The notes under the pieces are model-generated. The model was not told the origin of the DNA. It made no database searches and saw nothing but the letters and a program-made list of their open reading frames with translations. Both the position numbers and the translations under genes were made by a program. Of a stretch of DNA of 64,000 nucleotides, positions 52,908 through 61,972 are shown piece after piece. The stretch is taken from positions 1 to 64,000 of the forward strand of contig JBFXJF010000005.1 in assembly GCA_050175155.1 (NCBI GenBank). The letters are read 5' to 3'. The first letter of the stretch is position 1. Every line of letters starts with the position of its first letter. Origin of the DNA: JBFXJF01 sp050175155 (GTDB taxonomy: Bacteria; Bacillota; Bacilli; Tepidibacillales; Tepidibacillaceae).

Positions 52908-54176
52908 TTAAGCACTTTCTTCTTTTTTAATATTAATTTCCAACAGCTTACCACTCTTGTTATAGAGTATTGGAGGTACTTTTTTAAGAATAGTATCCTT
53001 TGTGATAACACATCTATCGACATCACTTCTAGATGGTAACTCATACATAACATTAAGTAATGCTGTCTCGATTATCGAACGTAACCCACGTGCCCCAGTA
53101 TTCCTTTTCATTGCCTCTTTGGCTATTGTTATTAATGCTTCATCTTCAAACTCTAACTTTACATCATCCATCTCAAAAATTTTACTATATTGTTTTACTA
53201 AAGCATTTTTCGGTTTAGTTAAAATTTGAATTAGCGATTCTTCGTCTAATTGCTCTAAAGTTGCCAACACTGGAATACGTCCAACAAATTCAGGTATTAG
53301 ACCATATTTCAATAAGTCTTCTGGTAAAATTTTGGTTAAAGTGTCTTCCTTTTTGATTTCTGATAATCCTTCTGAACCAAAACCAATAACTTTTTTACCA
53401 ATTCTCCGCTTAATAATATTGTCTATTCCATCAAATGCCCCACCTACAATAAACAAAATATTAATCGTATCTATTTGAATAAATTCTTGATGTGGATGTT
53501 TCCTTCCACCTTGAGGTGGTACACTCGCTGTAGTACCTTCAAGAATTTTTAATAGTGCTTGTTGCACGCCTTCGCCAGATACATCACGAGTTATTGAAGG
53601 ATTTTCAGATTTTCGAGCAATTTTGTCGATTTCGTCGATATAAATGATTCCACGCTCGGCACGTTCAATATCATAGTCTGACGCTTGAATTAATTTTAGC
53701 AAGATATTTTCAACATCTTCGCCAACATATCCCGCCTCTGTTAAAGAGGTTGCATCAGCAATTGCAAAGGGTACGTTTAATATTTTAGCCATCGTTTGTG
53801 CTAGTAAAGTCTTACCACTACCCGTTGGGCCTAAAAGTAAAATATTGCTTTTTTGCAACTCTACATCATCTGATTTGTCCTTAGAATTAATTCTTTTATA
53901 GTGATTGTAAACTGCTACAGAAAGTGTCTTCTTAGCTATGTCTTGACCAATAACATATTGATCTAATATTTCTCTAATCTCTTGAGGTTTAGGTACATCC
54001 TGAAGATTATTATTTTCCTCGGCATAAATCTCCTCATCAATAATCTCATTACACAACTCAATACATTCATCACAAATATAAACACCAGGACCAGCAACCA
54101 ACTTTCGGACTTGTTCTTGAGTTTTACCACAGAATGAACATTTTAAAGATCCTTTTTCATCACTAAATTTAAACAT
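52908..54176 (-). CDS. clpX: ATP-dependent Clp protease ATP-binding subunit ClpX
   Basis: A 422-residue AAA+ unfoldase. The N-terminal zinc-binding domain has CSFCGK and CDECIELC. Walker A is GPTGSGKT and Walker B is IIYIDEIDKI. The pore loop is GYVG and the IGF loop that docks on ClpP is in KKVIGFGSE. The partner gene clpP, normally between tig and clpX in Firmicutes, is missing here: only 117 non-coding bp separate the two. ClpP must be encoded elsewhere, because the IGF loop is retained. Confidence 0.97.
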   Translation of the reverse strand: MFKFSDEKGSLKCSFCGKTQEQVRKLVAGPGVYICDECIELCNEIIDEEIYAEENNNLQDVPKPQEIREILDQYVIGQDIAKKTLSVAVYNHYKRINSKDKSDDVELQKSNILLLGPTGSGKTLLAQTMAKILNVPFAIADATSLTEAGYVGEDVENILLKLIQASDYDIERAERGIIYIDEIDKIARKSENPSITRDVSGEGVQQALLKILEGTTASVPPQGGRKHPHQEFIQIDTINILFIVGGAFDGIDNIIKRRIGKKVIGFGSEGLSEIKKEDTLTKILPEDLLKYGLIPEFVGRIPVLATLEQLDEESLIQILTKPKNALVKQYSKIFEMDDVKLEFEDEALITIAKEAMKRNTGARGLRSIIETALLNVMYELPSRSDVDRCVITKDTILKKVPPILYNKSGKLLEINIKKEESA

Positions 54177-54293
54177 CTTCTATTTTCACCCCATTTTTAA
54201 TGGTTTAACAACCCATAAATCAAAGAGAATCTTACAAAAAAACTTTATATCTATATTTTATCATATATATAGTTTTTTTATAATAATTTTCTA

Positions 54294-55598
54294 TTATCCT
54301 TCTTTTATCGGCTTTATTTTGTCTACTATAAAATTGATTGTCTTGCGAAATATAATATCTGATTTTACCCTCTCAATTCCCTCATCATTGCTTCCTATAA
54401 TTTGTTTAATTTCCTCTATATCTCGTTTATATAATTCAGCTACACGTGTATACTCAGCATCAAGCTCAGCATCAGAAGCTTCTATTTGTTCTTTTACTCC
54501 AATAGATTCAATTACAAGATCTGATTTAACTCTTATTACCGCATCTTTTTTAAACTGCTCTTTTAAGCCGTCCAAATCCATACCAACGTATTGAAGATAT
54601 AAATCAATGTTCATCCCTTGATATGATAATTGTTGCTCAAAGTCCTTAATCATCTTCTCTATTTCACTATTAATCATAACCTCTGGAATATCTATATTTG
54701 AATTTTCTGTAACCTTCTTAATTGCTTCTTCTTTATAGTAATTTTCTTTATCTTGCTCAGCGTTCTTTTCCAACTTTTCCCTTGTATCCTGCTTAAGCTC
54801 TTCTAATGTCTCGAAATCTACATCCTTTGCAAACTCATCATCTAATTCAGGAATTTTCTTGCCCTTAATCTCATGTAGCTTTATTTTAAAAGTGGTCTCT
54901 TTACCAGCAAGATCCGCATTACCGTAATCCTCAGGAAACATTACAACAATATCTTTTTCTTCGCCTTTGCTCATTCCAATTATTTGTTCTTCAAAACCTG
55001 GAATAAAAGATTTTGAACCTATTTCCAGTGAGTGCATTGTACCTTTCCCGCCATCAAATGCAACCCCATCAAGAAAACCTTCAAAGTCAATAACAGCTGT
55101 ATTTCCTTCCACAACTGTACCTTCTTCAAGAATAACTACTTCCGCATGACGATTTTGTAATTTCTCTAATTCTTTATTTATATCCTCTTCTTTAACTGTA
55201 AAATCTTTCTCTATAACTTCTACACCTATGTATTCGCCAAGTTCTACTTCAGGCTTAACAACTACAGTTGCTTTAAAAATAAGTGGTTTATCTTTTTCAA
55301 ATTGTTCAACATCAATATCTGGTCGATCCACAGGATAAATTCCCGTCTCTTTAACAGCTTCTTCAAAAGCCTTGGGTAATAAAATGTCTAATGCATCATT
55401 ATATAGAACTTCCACACCAAATCGCGAATCAAAAACTTGACGAGGAACTTTCCCTTTACGAAACCCAGGTACATTAATAGTTTTTACTACCTTTTTAAAC
55501 GCTAAATCTAAAGCCTCTTTTACCTTCTCAACATCTACTTCAACTTGAAGAATACCTTTATTCTTTTCATTTTCAATTTTTCCCCAACTTACATTCAT
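54294..55598 (-). CDS. tig: Trigger factor
   Basis: A 434-residue ribosome-associated chaperone and peptidyl-prolyl isomerase. The ribosome-binding signature GFRKGKVPRQVF lies near residue 45, an FKBP-type PPIase domain follows (about 160-245, with GNTAVIDFEGFLDG), and the long helical C-terminal domain is complete. AAGGGGG precedes the ATG. A promoter with TTGAAA and TATAAT lies at 55768-55795. It heads the quality-control block. Confidence 0.97.
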   Translation of the reverse strand: MNVSWGKIENEKNKGILQVEVDVEKVKEALDLAFKKVVKTINVPGFRKGKVPRQVFDSRFGVEVLYNDALDILLPKAFEEAVKETGIYPVDRPDIDVEQFEKDKPLIFKATVVVKPEVELGEYIGVEVIEKDFTVKEEDINKELEKLQNRHAEVVILEEGTVVEGNTAVIDFEGFLDGVAFDGGKGTMHSLEIGSKSFIPGFEEQIIGMSKGEEKDIVVMFPEDYGNADLAGKETTFKIKLHEIKGKKIPELDDEFAKDVDFETLEELKQDTREKLEKNAEQDKENYYKEEAIKKVTENSNIDIPEVMINSEIEKMIKDFEQQLSYQGMNIDLYLQYVGMDLDGLKEQFKKDAVIRVKSDLVIESIGVKEQIEASDAELDAEYTRVAELYKRDIEEIKQIIGSNDEGIERVKSDIIFRKTINFIVDKIKPIKEG

Positions 55599-55767
55599 CC
55601 TATATTTCCCCCTTAAAATCTTTCAAAAATCTTCGTCTGACTACTATCGACATTTTTTTATTTTATTTAATTAAATGGCTAGATAAGCGATATTATTGCC
55701 ATAAAAATAAAATCTAAAACCAAACCTAAAACAGTGAATTCATTATATCTTTCGGTATAACCACTAC

Positions 55768-55795
55768 ATTATAACATAAAACATTCTCTTTTCAA
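55768..55795 (-). promoter_or_regulatory. tig promoter
   Basis: On the minus strand TTGAAA (55790-55795) and TATAAT (55768-55773) are spaced 16 bp. The leader is about 160 nt with no strong hairpin. The remainder of the 55599-55922 gap holds the facing SigI-type promoter and no gene. Confidence 0.75.
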
Positions 55796-55870
55796 GAAAG
55801 TTAATCTAGTTGTAAATATCTTATAATGATATCTATATTTATTAATTTTTTTAAAACATTATACTTTTAA

Positions 55871-55901
55871 ACTCCCAATTTTTAAAGAATTTTATCGTAA
55901 T
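55871..55901 (+). promoter_or_regulatory. SigI-type promoter of the secreted-protein gene
   Basis: CTCCCAATTTTT is followed, 19 bp after the last C, by CGTAATG. SigI promoters have a C-run -35 and a CGWA -10. The layout is the same as upstream of sigI at 57113-57143, including the AATTTT after the C-run and TTTTATCGTAAT at the -10. This element has only three consecutive C residues. Confidence 0.65.
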
Positions 55902-55931
55902 GTATAACAACTAAAAAAAGGGGTGTTAAAT

Positions 55932-57047
55932 TTGTTAAAAACTAAAATTGCTAAACTATTATCTATTTTACTTATTATTGGAATGATTTTCAGCTGCACA
56001 CCAGTCTTTGCCGAGGAAACTACTGGGGAAGATGGTACAGTAGAAACAACAACTGAAACCGAAGTAATTGAAGATGACGATACTACTGAAGAAACTACTG
56101 AAGAAACTACTGAAGAAAGTACTGACGCAGGAATAACACCAGATGATATATTTTATCTATTTGACAGAGTTTTTGAAGAAATTCATGTAGCTTTAACTTT
56201 TGATGAGGCTAAAAAAGCAAGTTTATTAGCAAGTATTTCCTCGGAAAGAATTGCTGAGGCTGCTTATTTGATTTCAGTTGCAGATACTGGAGAAATAGAC
56301 GAGGAGAAATGGAACACACTTTTTCAAACTGTAATTAATGATTATCAAGCAAAAGTTGATGACTCTTTAGAATCAGTTGAGAAAGCATATGATACTGAAA
56401 ATGTATCACAAGATACAATGGACCAACTTATTCAAGATATAGTAACTTCCGTAAGCTTTGATATTGAAGGGCTTAATGAAAACAAACAGATTGGCGAAAT
56501 AAAAGATAAGGCATTGCTAGTTGCAAATGTAGTTAGTGATCTAGACCCAGAAAAGGTTGCTGAAATTAGAGCATTAGGAGTAGGCTATGGTCAAATATCT
56601 CAAATCTTTGCATTAGCCGAAGCTTCGGCTAAAGATGTTAGTGAAGTTTCTGCTTTATTTACTGATAGTAATATGGGTTTAGGAGAAGCTAAAGAATTAC
56701 TAGGTGTTGAAGCTTCTGACTTAGCAAAACTTAAAAATGCTACTAATGAAAATGGTAAAAGTAACGAAACCTCAAATAAGCAAGATAATAAATTAGATAG
56801 TGAAGTAAATGCTGAATTGGATAATGAATTAAATGTTGAATTAAATTATGAAAATAATAATAATGGTGAAGATACCCAGATACAGGCTAGTAACACCGTA
56901 AAAACAAATAATGGTAATGCGAATGCAAAAAATAATTCTAACGTAATTGAAACTGAAGAGGATACAAACCTAGAAAATACTAAGCAAGAAGATACTAATA
57001 TAAATAATGCTAAAGGTAATAGTGGGAAAAAATCAGGAAACAACTAA
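55932..57047 (+). CDS. Secreted protein with DUF5667-like domain and low-complexity tails
   Basis: About 371 residues from a TTG with GGGGTG 6 nt upstream. A signal peptide (about 1-24) ends in PVFA; a cysteine at about residue 19 makes a lipoprotein possible but the lipobox is poor. A Thr/Glu-rich linker (TTEETTEETTEEST) leads to a helical domain of DUF5667 type (about 60-180) and a region with LGVGYGQISQIFALAEAS. The tail from about 270 is rich in Asn, Lys, Glu and Thr. It is probably cell-wall or surface located, and likely SigI-controlled given its promoter. Confidence 0.75.
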   Translation: MLKTKIAKLLSILLIIGMIFSCTPVFAEETTGEDGTVETTTETEVIEDDDTTEETTEETTEESTDAGITPDDIFYLFDRVFEEIHVALTFDEAKKASLLASISSERIAEAAYLISVADTGEIDEEKWNTLFQTVINDYQAKVDDSLESVEKAYDTENVSQDTMDQLIQDIVTSVSFDIEGLNENKQIGEIKDKALLVANVVSDLDPEKVAEIRALGVGYGQISQIFALAEASAKDVSEVSALFTDSNMGLGEAKELLGVEASDLAKLKNATNENGKSNETSNKQDNKLDSEVNAELDNELNVELNYENNNNGEDTQIQASNTVKTNNGNANAKNNSNVIETEEDTNLENTKQEDTNINNAKGNSGKKSGNN

Positions 57048-57064
57048 AAATTAAAGTAAATCAA

Positions 57065-57098
57065 AAAATAACCTTTGCAACCCAAAGGTTATTTTTTT
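57065..57098 (+). terminator. Terminator of the secreted-protein gene
   Basis: AAATAACCTTT and AAAGGTTATTTTTTT form a stem with a long T-run. Confidence 0.9.
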
Positions 57099-57112
57099 GC
57101 TTATTTTAACAT

Positions 57113-57143
57113 TGCCCCCCAATTTTAATTAGTTTTTATCGTA
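57113..57143 (+). promoter_or_regulatory. SigI autoregulatory promoter
   Basis: CCCCCC (57115-57120) and CGTA (57140-57143) are spaced by 19 bp, the arrangement known for SigI promoters (C-run at -35 and CGWA at -10). It lies about 110 bp before sigI, fitting the autoregulation of sigI-rsgI operons in Bacillus and clostridia. Confidence 0.75.
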
Positions 57144-57251
57144 ATATGTATAAATAATAAATGTTAATATTCTTACCTTAATTTTCTCGTCTCTATATCC
57201 GTTTTTTTTGCTATAATTGATGAAGAGAGGGATGAGAGGTGTTACACAGTT

Positions 57252-57887
57252 ATGGTTTTAGAAGAGAGAGTAACAATTGCACAAAAAGATAAGGAAGTTT
57301 TGGCGGATCTTCTGAAGGAGTATCAACCGTTTATCAGAAAAGTGGTTTTTGACACTTGTAATAGATATGTCGAGTGGGGTAGAGATGAAGAATTATCTAT
57401 CGGCTTAATTGCTTTTGAAGAAGCTATCCATCGATTTGATCATAATAAAGGTAATTTCCTATCCCTGTCAAGACAAGTAATAAAAAGTAGAGTAATTGAC
57501 TACTTAAGAAAAGAAAATAGACATAATAATTTGGCCATTGATCAAATAAAAGAAACATTACTAATTCAACAGGTTAACCCTTTAGTAGAGGAAATCGAAG
57601 AGTTGCAAAAATATTTAGTTATATTTAACATATCATTTCAAGATTTACCCAGTATAAGCCCAGTAAAGAGAACATTGCGTGAAGAACTAAAATTAGTTGC
57701 AAAAACTATTGCTGTATCAGATACACTAATGCTACATCTGCTGGAAAAAAAACAAATCCCGGTTAAAGCATTAGCCCAAGAATCAAAAATATCATCTAAA
57801 AAAATTGAACGAAATAGAAAATATGTAATTACGATGACACTAATATGGCATTTAGAATTACCTTCATTACAAGAGTATATAAAGTGA
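57252..57887 (+). CDS. sigI: RNA polymerase sigma factor SigI
   Basis: A 211-residue sigma-70-family factor of the SigI group, slightly shorter than the usual 240-250. Region 2 is seen in EYQPFIRKVVFDTCNRYVEW, IGLIAFEEAIHRFD and GNFLSLSRQVIKSRVIDYLR. The C-terminal part has a SigI-type domain with EESKIS-like helix (here AQESKISSKKIERNRKYVI). In Bacillus SigI serves heat and wall stress; in cellulolytic clostridia it controls cellulosome genes. It is followed by rsgI 10 bp downstream. Confidence 0.93.
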   Translation: MVLEERVTIAQKDKEVLADLLKEYQPFIRKVVFDTCNRYVEWGRDEELSIGLIAFEEAIHRFDHNKGNFLSLSRQVIKSRVIDYLRKENRHNNLAIDQIKETLLIQQVNPLVEEIEELQKYLVIFNISFQDLPSISPVKRTLREELKLVAKTIAVSDTLMLHLLEKKQIPVKALAQESKISSKKIERNRKYVITMTLIWHLELPSLQEYIK

Positions 57888-57897
57888 GGTTTTAAAA

Positions 57898-58971
57898 ATG
57901 GATAAAGGTATAATTCTAGAGATGAAAAATGAAAAAGCCATACTTATTACAAAAGAGGGGGAGTTTATCTCTGTTCCTCTTGATTTATCTTGGAATATTG
58001 GTGATGAAGTAATTTTTAATCAGAATATAAGCACAGATACCAACAAATCTCCTTACCCGAAAAAATCTTTTATGAAAAAAGGTCTTTGGGTTGCTTTAGC
58101 AGCATCAATTATGTTGTTAATAATGCCATTTACTAATATTACTCAAGCAAGTACTTATATAACCATAGATATAAACCCTAGTATTGAGTTAGAACTAAAA
58201 GGAGATAAAGTAATAAATATTAAAGCTTTAAATATTGATGGGGAAGAAATAGTCTCGAGAATTCCAAGCGATAGTAGAGATCTTTATTCGATTACTGAGA
58301 ATATTATTAGTCAATCTAAGAAATTAGGATACTTGATACCAAATGAAGAGAATTATATTATGATTGGGTTATGTGAGGAAAATAAAGACTTTTTAATTAT
58401 TGAGTACGAACAATTTTTAGAGGAAAAATTGATTGCTGAACAGTTAGATGTGAAAATTTTAGTAGTAAATGGTACAAAGAATGATAAGGACATGGCTGAT
58501 AGCAAGCAGGTATCATTAGGTAAGTATGTAATACAACAAGACAAAAAATTACAAGGAATTGATATTAGTGACCAACAGTTAAACGAAGATAACGTTAAAG
58601 AACTATTTAATAATAATGCTGAATTAATCCAAAATAATAATGATATAGAAAGTAATCATAGTGAATCTAATAATAGTAAATCTAATCAAAATCCGAATTC
58701 ATCCCAAAATAATAATGCAACCGATTCGGATTTGAAAACAAATAAAGAGAACGAAGAAAATAATTCTTCTCTTAATCCGAATAATAATAAGCAAGACAAT
58801 GATAACTTAAACAATGAAAATACAAACAAGTCTAATGATAATACATTACCTAATGGAAATAATGAGGAAACTACTGAACCCCCGGATAATAATGATAGGA
58901 ATAAAAATATTAGCGGTACAATTGAAAATGTAAATAAAAATGAAAGTAAGCCTAATCAAAATACTCGTTAA
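57898..58971 (+). CDS. rsgI: RsgI-type anti-sigma-I factor
   Basis: A 357-residue membrane protein. The cytoplasmic RsgI domain (about 1-50, GIILEMKNEKAILITKEGEF) binds SigI. One membrane helix (about 62-80) leads to an external domain with YITIDINPSIELEL; the N93-P94 bond lies in the NPS motif reported as the autocleavage site of RsgI juxtamembrane domains. From about 235 the tail is low-complexity, rich in Asn, Ser and Lys, with no carbohydrate-binding module. Release by intramembrane proteolysis is the known model; the sensed signal is unknown. Confidence 0.9.
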   Translation: MDKGIILEMKNEKAILITKEGEFISVPLDLSWNIGDEVIFNQNISTDTNKSPYPKKSFMKKGLWVALAASIMLLIMPFTNITQASTYITIDINPSIELELKGDKVINIKALNIDGEEIVSRIPSDSRDLYSITENIISQSKKLGYLIPNEENYIMIGLCEENKDFLIIEYEQFLEEKLIAEQLDVKILVVNGTKNDKDMADSKQVSLGKYVIQQDKKLQGIDISDQQLNEDNVKELFNNNAELIQNNNDIESNHSESNNSKSNQNPNSSQNNNATDSDLKTNKENEENNSSLNPNNNKQDNDNLNNENTNKSNDNTLPNGNNEETTEPPDNNDRNKNISGTIENVNKNESKPNQNTR

Positions 58972-58982
58972 CTTTAAAAATA

Positions 58983-59024
58983 AAAACACCCTAGAACCTT
59001 AATTTAAGTGTTCTAGGGCGTTTA
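58983..59024 (+). terminator. rsgI terminator
   Basis: AAACACCCTAGAAC and GTTCTAGGGCGTTT form a long stem directly after rsgI. Confidence 0.88.
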
Positions 59025-59058
59025 CTCATTTATATAAAATAACTTCAGAAATTCTAAA

Positions 59059-59135
59059 TGGTATCCCAGGAGGGATTCGAACCCCCGACCCACGGCTTAG
59101 AAAGCCGTTGCTCTATCCAGCTGAGCTACTGAGAC
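59059..59135 (-). tRNA. tRNA-Arg (anticodon UCU)
   Basis: A complete cloverleaf: acceptor GTCTCAG/CTGGGAT, D-loop AGCTCAGCTGGATAGAGC, anticodon arm CGGCTTTCTAAGCCG with UCU in the loop, and T-arm GGGGGTTCGAATCCCTC. The 3' CCA is encoded (59059-59061). It decodes AGA, which is abundant in this low-GC genome. Confidence 0.96.
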
Positions 59136-59197
59136 ATATATGCGTCAATCTAGTGACAACACTATATATTTTACCACGATAACCTTCTATAGTCAAA

Positions 59198-59794
59198 CTA
59201 TAATTTTCGTTTTAGAACAGCTACCATTTCATTTAAAGCGACCGCCCTGTGACTAATAATATTTTTTAGTTTAGGTGAAATTTCAGCCATTGTTTGATTA
59301 TAATCAGGTAAATAAAATAAAGGATCATATCCAAAACCATTGCTTCCCTTAGCTTCTAATCCTATCAAACCCTCACAAGTTCCTTTGATAATTATTGTAT
59401 TACTTTTTGGAACTGATAATGCAAGGGCACAGATATACCTAGCCGTTCTTCTTTTTAGATCAACACCTTCTAAAGAATTAAGGAGCTTTTCATTATTTTT
59501 CCTGTCGTCCTTCTCTTCTCCTGCATACCTAGCTGAATAAATACCCGGTTTCCCATCAAGTGCATCAACCACAAGCCCAGAATCATCAGCTAAAACAGGT
59601 AAATTTATTAGACGAGAAATAGTCTCTGCTTTTTTACAGGCATTTTCTCCAAATGTATGACCATCTTCTACAACATCAGCGATCTCTAAATAATCATCTA
59701 AAGATTTTATCGTTACTCCTAAGCTACTAAATATGCTTTTAAACTCATCCAACTTACCTTTATTCCTTGAAGCAATTACAATTTCTTTAAACAT
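59198..59794 (-). CDS. rdgB: XTP/dITP pyrophosphatase (RdgB/Ham1)
   Basis: A 198-residue housecleaning enzyme that removes ITP, dITP and XTP from the nucleotide pool. The N-terminal IASRNKGKLDEFKSIF, the catalytic LADDSGLVVDALDGKPGIYSARYAG and FGYDPLFYLPDYNQTMAEISP motifs are all present. It follows rph by 2 bp, the standard rph-rdgB pair of Firmicutes. The length is normal. Confidence 0.96.
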   Translation of the reverse strand: MFKEIVIASRNKGKLDEFKSIFSSLGVTIKSLDDYLEIADVVEDGHTFGENACKKAETISRLINLPVLADDSGLVVDALDGKPGIYSARYAGEEKDDRKNNEKLLNSLEGVDLKRRTARYICALALSVPKSNTIIIKGTCEGLIGLEAKGSNGFGYDPLFYLPDYNQTMAEISPKLKNIISHRAVALNEMVAVLKRKL

Positions 59795-59796
59795 GA

Positions 59797-60540
59797 CTAT
59801 TTTCCCTGTCCTATTAATTTGTGAATATCACCCAAGGCCTCTTTTTGATATTCAATCAATTGCATTATTCCTTGTTTGCCTAATTTTAATAATTGGAAGA
59901 GCTCTTCTTCAGAAAAAGGTGATTCTTCACCCGTACCTTGTATCTCTACATACTTACCTTCACTAGTCATTACAATGTTCATATCAACTTTGGCTTGTGA
60001 ATCCTCAAGATAATCCAAGTCTAACCTTGACTCATCATTTATTATTCCTACACTTGTAGCTGCAATAAAGGATTCTATCGGCATTCTCTCTATCTTATTT
60101 TCCCTAAGCAATTTATAACAAGCATCTACTATCGCAACGAATGAACCAGTTATTGAAGCAGTTCTAGTTCCACCATCAGCTTGAATTACATCACAGTCGA
60201 TCCAAATAGTTTTCTCCCCAAGATGTTCAAAATTAACAATTGATCGAAGCGCCCTTCCTATCAGCCTCGATATTTCCATTGTCCGCCCGCTTACCTTACC
60301 CTTTGTTGACTCACGTTGATTTCTAGTGTGGGTTGCTCTTGGAATCATTGAATACTCAGCTGTAATCCAACCCTTTCCCTCGCCTCGCTTAAAAATTGGT
60401 ACTCTATCTTCAATAGAAGCTGTGCAGATTACTCTAGTCGCACCCACCTCAATTAACACAGAACCCTCAGCATGTTTATTATAATCCCTAATAATATTAA
60501 CCTTTCTTAATTCATTATTTAATCTCTCGTCAATTCTCAT
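59797..60540 (-). CDS. rph: Ribonuclease PH
   Basis: A 247-residue phosphorolytic exoribonuclease that trims tRNA 3' ends. Diagnostic segments are EGSVLIEVGATRVICTAS, RSTKGKVSGRTMEISRLIGRALRS (here ESTKGKVSGRTMEI) and DCDVIQADGGTRTASITGS. The start is the ATG at 60540. It heads the pair with rdgB. The terminator of gerM lies upstream, so it is probably transcribed from its own promoter in the 160 bp before it. Confidence 0.96.
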   Translation of the reverse strand: MRIDERLNNELRKVNIIRDYNKHAEGSVLIEVGATRVICTASIEDRVPIFKRGEGKGWITAEYSMIPRATHTRNQRESTKGKVSGRTMEISRLIGRALRSIVNFEHLGEKTIWIDCDVIQADGGTRTASITGSFVAIVDACYKLLRENKIERMPIESFIAATSVGIINDESRLDLDYLEDSQAKVDMNIVMTSEGKYVEIQGTGEESPFSEEELFQLLKLGKQGIMQLIEYQKEALGDIHKLIGQGK

Positions 60541-60702
60541 TTAGGACAACCCCCAATTTATTCAATCAATGTTAGTATAACCATCCACAAAAAAATTCTT
60601 AGCTTCTTCAAAGATTATATATGTTATTAATATAATAAAAACTGTAAAAAGTCTATACCAACAGTAACAGCAGACAAAGACCCACTTAATGGAATTTAAC
60701 AA

Positions 60703-60731
60703 AGAAAAAAAGGAGTTTTTTGCTATCTCCT
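60703..60731 (-). terminator. gerM terminator
   Basis: AGGAG and CTCCT pair across a short loop and are followed on the minus strand by TTTTTTTC. It separates gerM from rph. Confidence 0.7.
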
Positions 60732-60774
60732 CATAAATCTTACTAGATATAATAATATAAACTACAATTATTCT

Positions 60775-61857
60775 CTAAAATAAAGTTGCATTAATTACCT
60801 CTGACCTCATAATAGGTAAAGAGTAATTTTCAGGTAAAGGCTTTATTTGGCCCATAACCTTAATTTGAATTTTTGAAACATTTGTTGTTTCGGTAATCGA
60901 AAATACTATCATATCAATCAATTCACTTGTTAATTGATTTTCAAAACCCATCACATCTTCATCGAAATCAGCAATTAATAAACCATTGCTTAATTTCACA
61001 TTTAATATTTTTGTTGTTGGTAAAAATGTTGATACAAAATCCGACCCCGTTTTAGGTCCAATTATCAATTGTTCTAATGTTGCTTTTGCAAGATTATCAG
61101 TTTTCGGTATAAGTCTTGTGACTGGAACTAGGTACTCTTGATCTTGATGAACCCTATAAAAATATAAAGTCACAGCCGTGGTATCAGAGACATTTATATT
61201 GTTAGCTAATTCCAGATTAATACCATCTATTCTGCTTAAATCATCTATGATAGGAGTACCCCATACGGGCATTTCTGTTAACTCATAACCATTTACACGT
61301 ATTTGAACCTTATCAATAGTTGAAAATTCAGTCATGCTCCAGGTAATAGCATCCAAAATTTTCTTTTCTTGAGCTGATGATTCAGCCTCATAATTAAAAA
61401 AATCTTTTGAAAAATCAATTATCGCTAGATGCTGATCTGATTTTATATTCACAGTAAATGAAGTATCTTTAGGTATAACTGGTTTAAAACCCTCTGGTAA
61501 AAGTTCCTCTGCCGGACCACCAATAGTCATATATTCCAATACTTGTTGAGCTATTCCCTCAACCTTTGGAAGATCAAAAGTTAATGGCACAACGTCATTA
61601 TTTTGATCCAAAAAATATATTGTTGATTTAATTTTTTTTGCTTCTTGTTCGGTTACAACTTCATCTGTATTATTTAATGAAATTTGCTCAGAATTCGGTA
61701 TTTCTGAAACACTTAGCTCTTCATCAAGTGTTAATGTTACAGGAGGTGGGTCAATTTCCCCCGTTGTATCTTTAGGACCATATAACCCACAACCGGTTAT
61801 ACCGAAAATCCCTATAAACAATATTAAAAACAATTTAAACAGATTCCCTCTTAACAT
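60775..61857 (-). CDS. gerM: GerM-domain lipoprotein (spore germination/sporulation)
   Basis: About 360 residues from the ATG at 61857, which has GGAGG upstream; the longer frame to 61902 lacks a ribosome site. It has a lipoprotein signal with lipobox ITGC at about 22-25 and two GerM domains (about 85-195 and 215-335), each with IYFLD-like or LYFYR-like starts and a LLPEG / FLPTT turn. In Bacillus GerM is needed for sporulation and germination. The order murI-gerM-rph-rdgB is as in Bacillus. Confidence 0.9.
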   Translation of the reverse strand: MLRGNLFKLFLILFIGIFGITGCGLYGPKDTTGEIDPPPVTLTLDEELSVSEIPNSEQISLNNTDEVVTEQEAKKIKSTIYFLDQNNDVVPLTFDLPKVEGIAQQVLEYMTIGGPAEELLPEGFKPVIPKDTSFTVNIKSDQHLAIIDFSKDFFNYEAESSAQEKKILDAITWSMTEFSTIDKVQIRVNGYELTEMPVWGTPIIDDLSRIDGINLELANNINVSDTTAVTLYFYRVHQDQEYLVPVTRLIPKTDNLAKATLEQLIIGPKTGSDFVSTFLPTTKILNVKLSNGLLIADFDEDVMGFENQLTSELIDMIVFSITETTNVSKIQIKVMGQIKPLPENYSLPIMRSEVINATLF

Positions 61858-61972
61858 ATCTTGAAAACCTCCAATGCATCTTTTACTTATGTATACGAGC
61901 ATTGGGAGGAAATATAACTATTTTGTCCAAAAAATAATATAATATTTTTAAGAAGTAATTATCTAAAATTAG

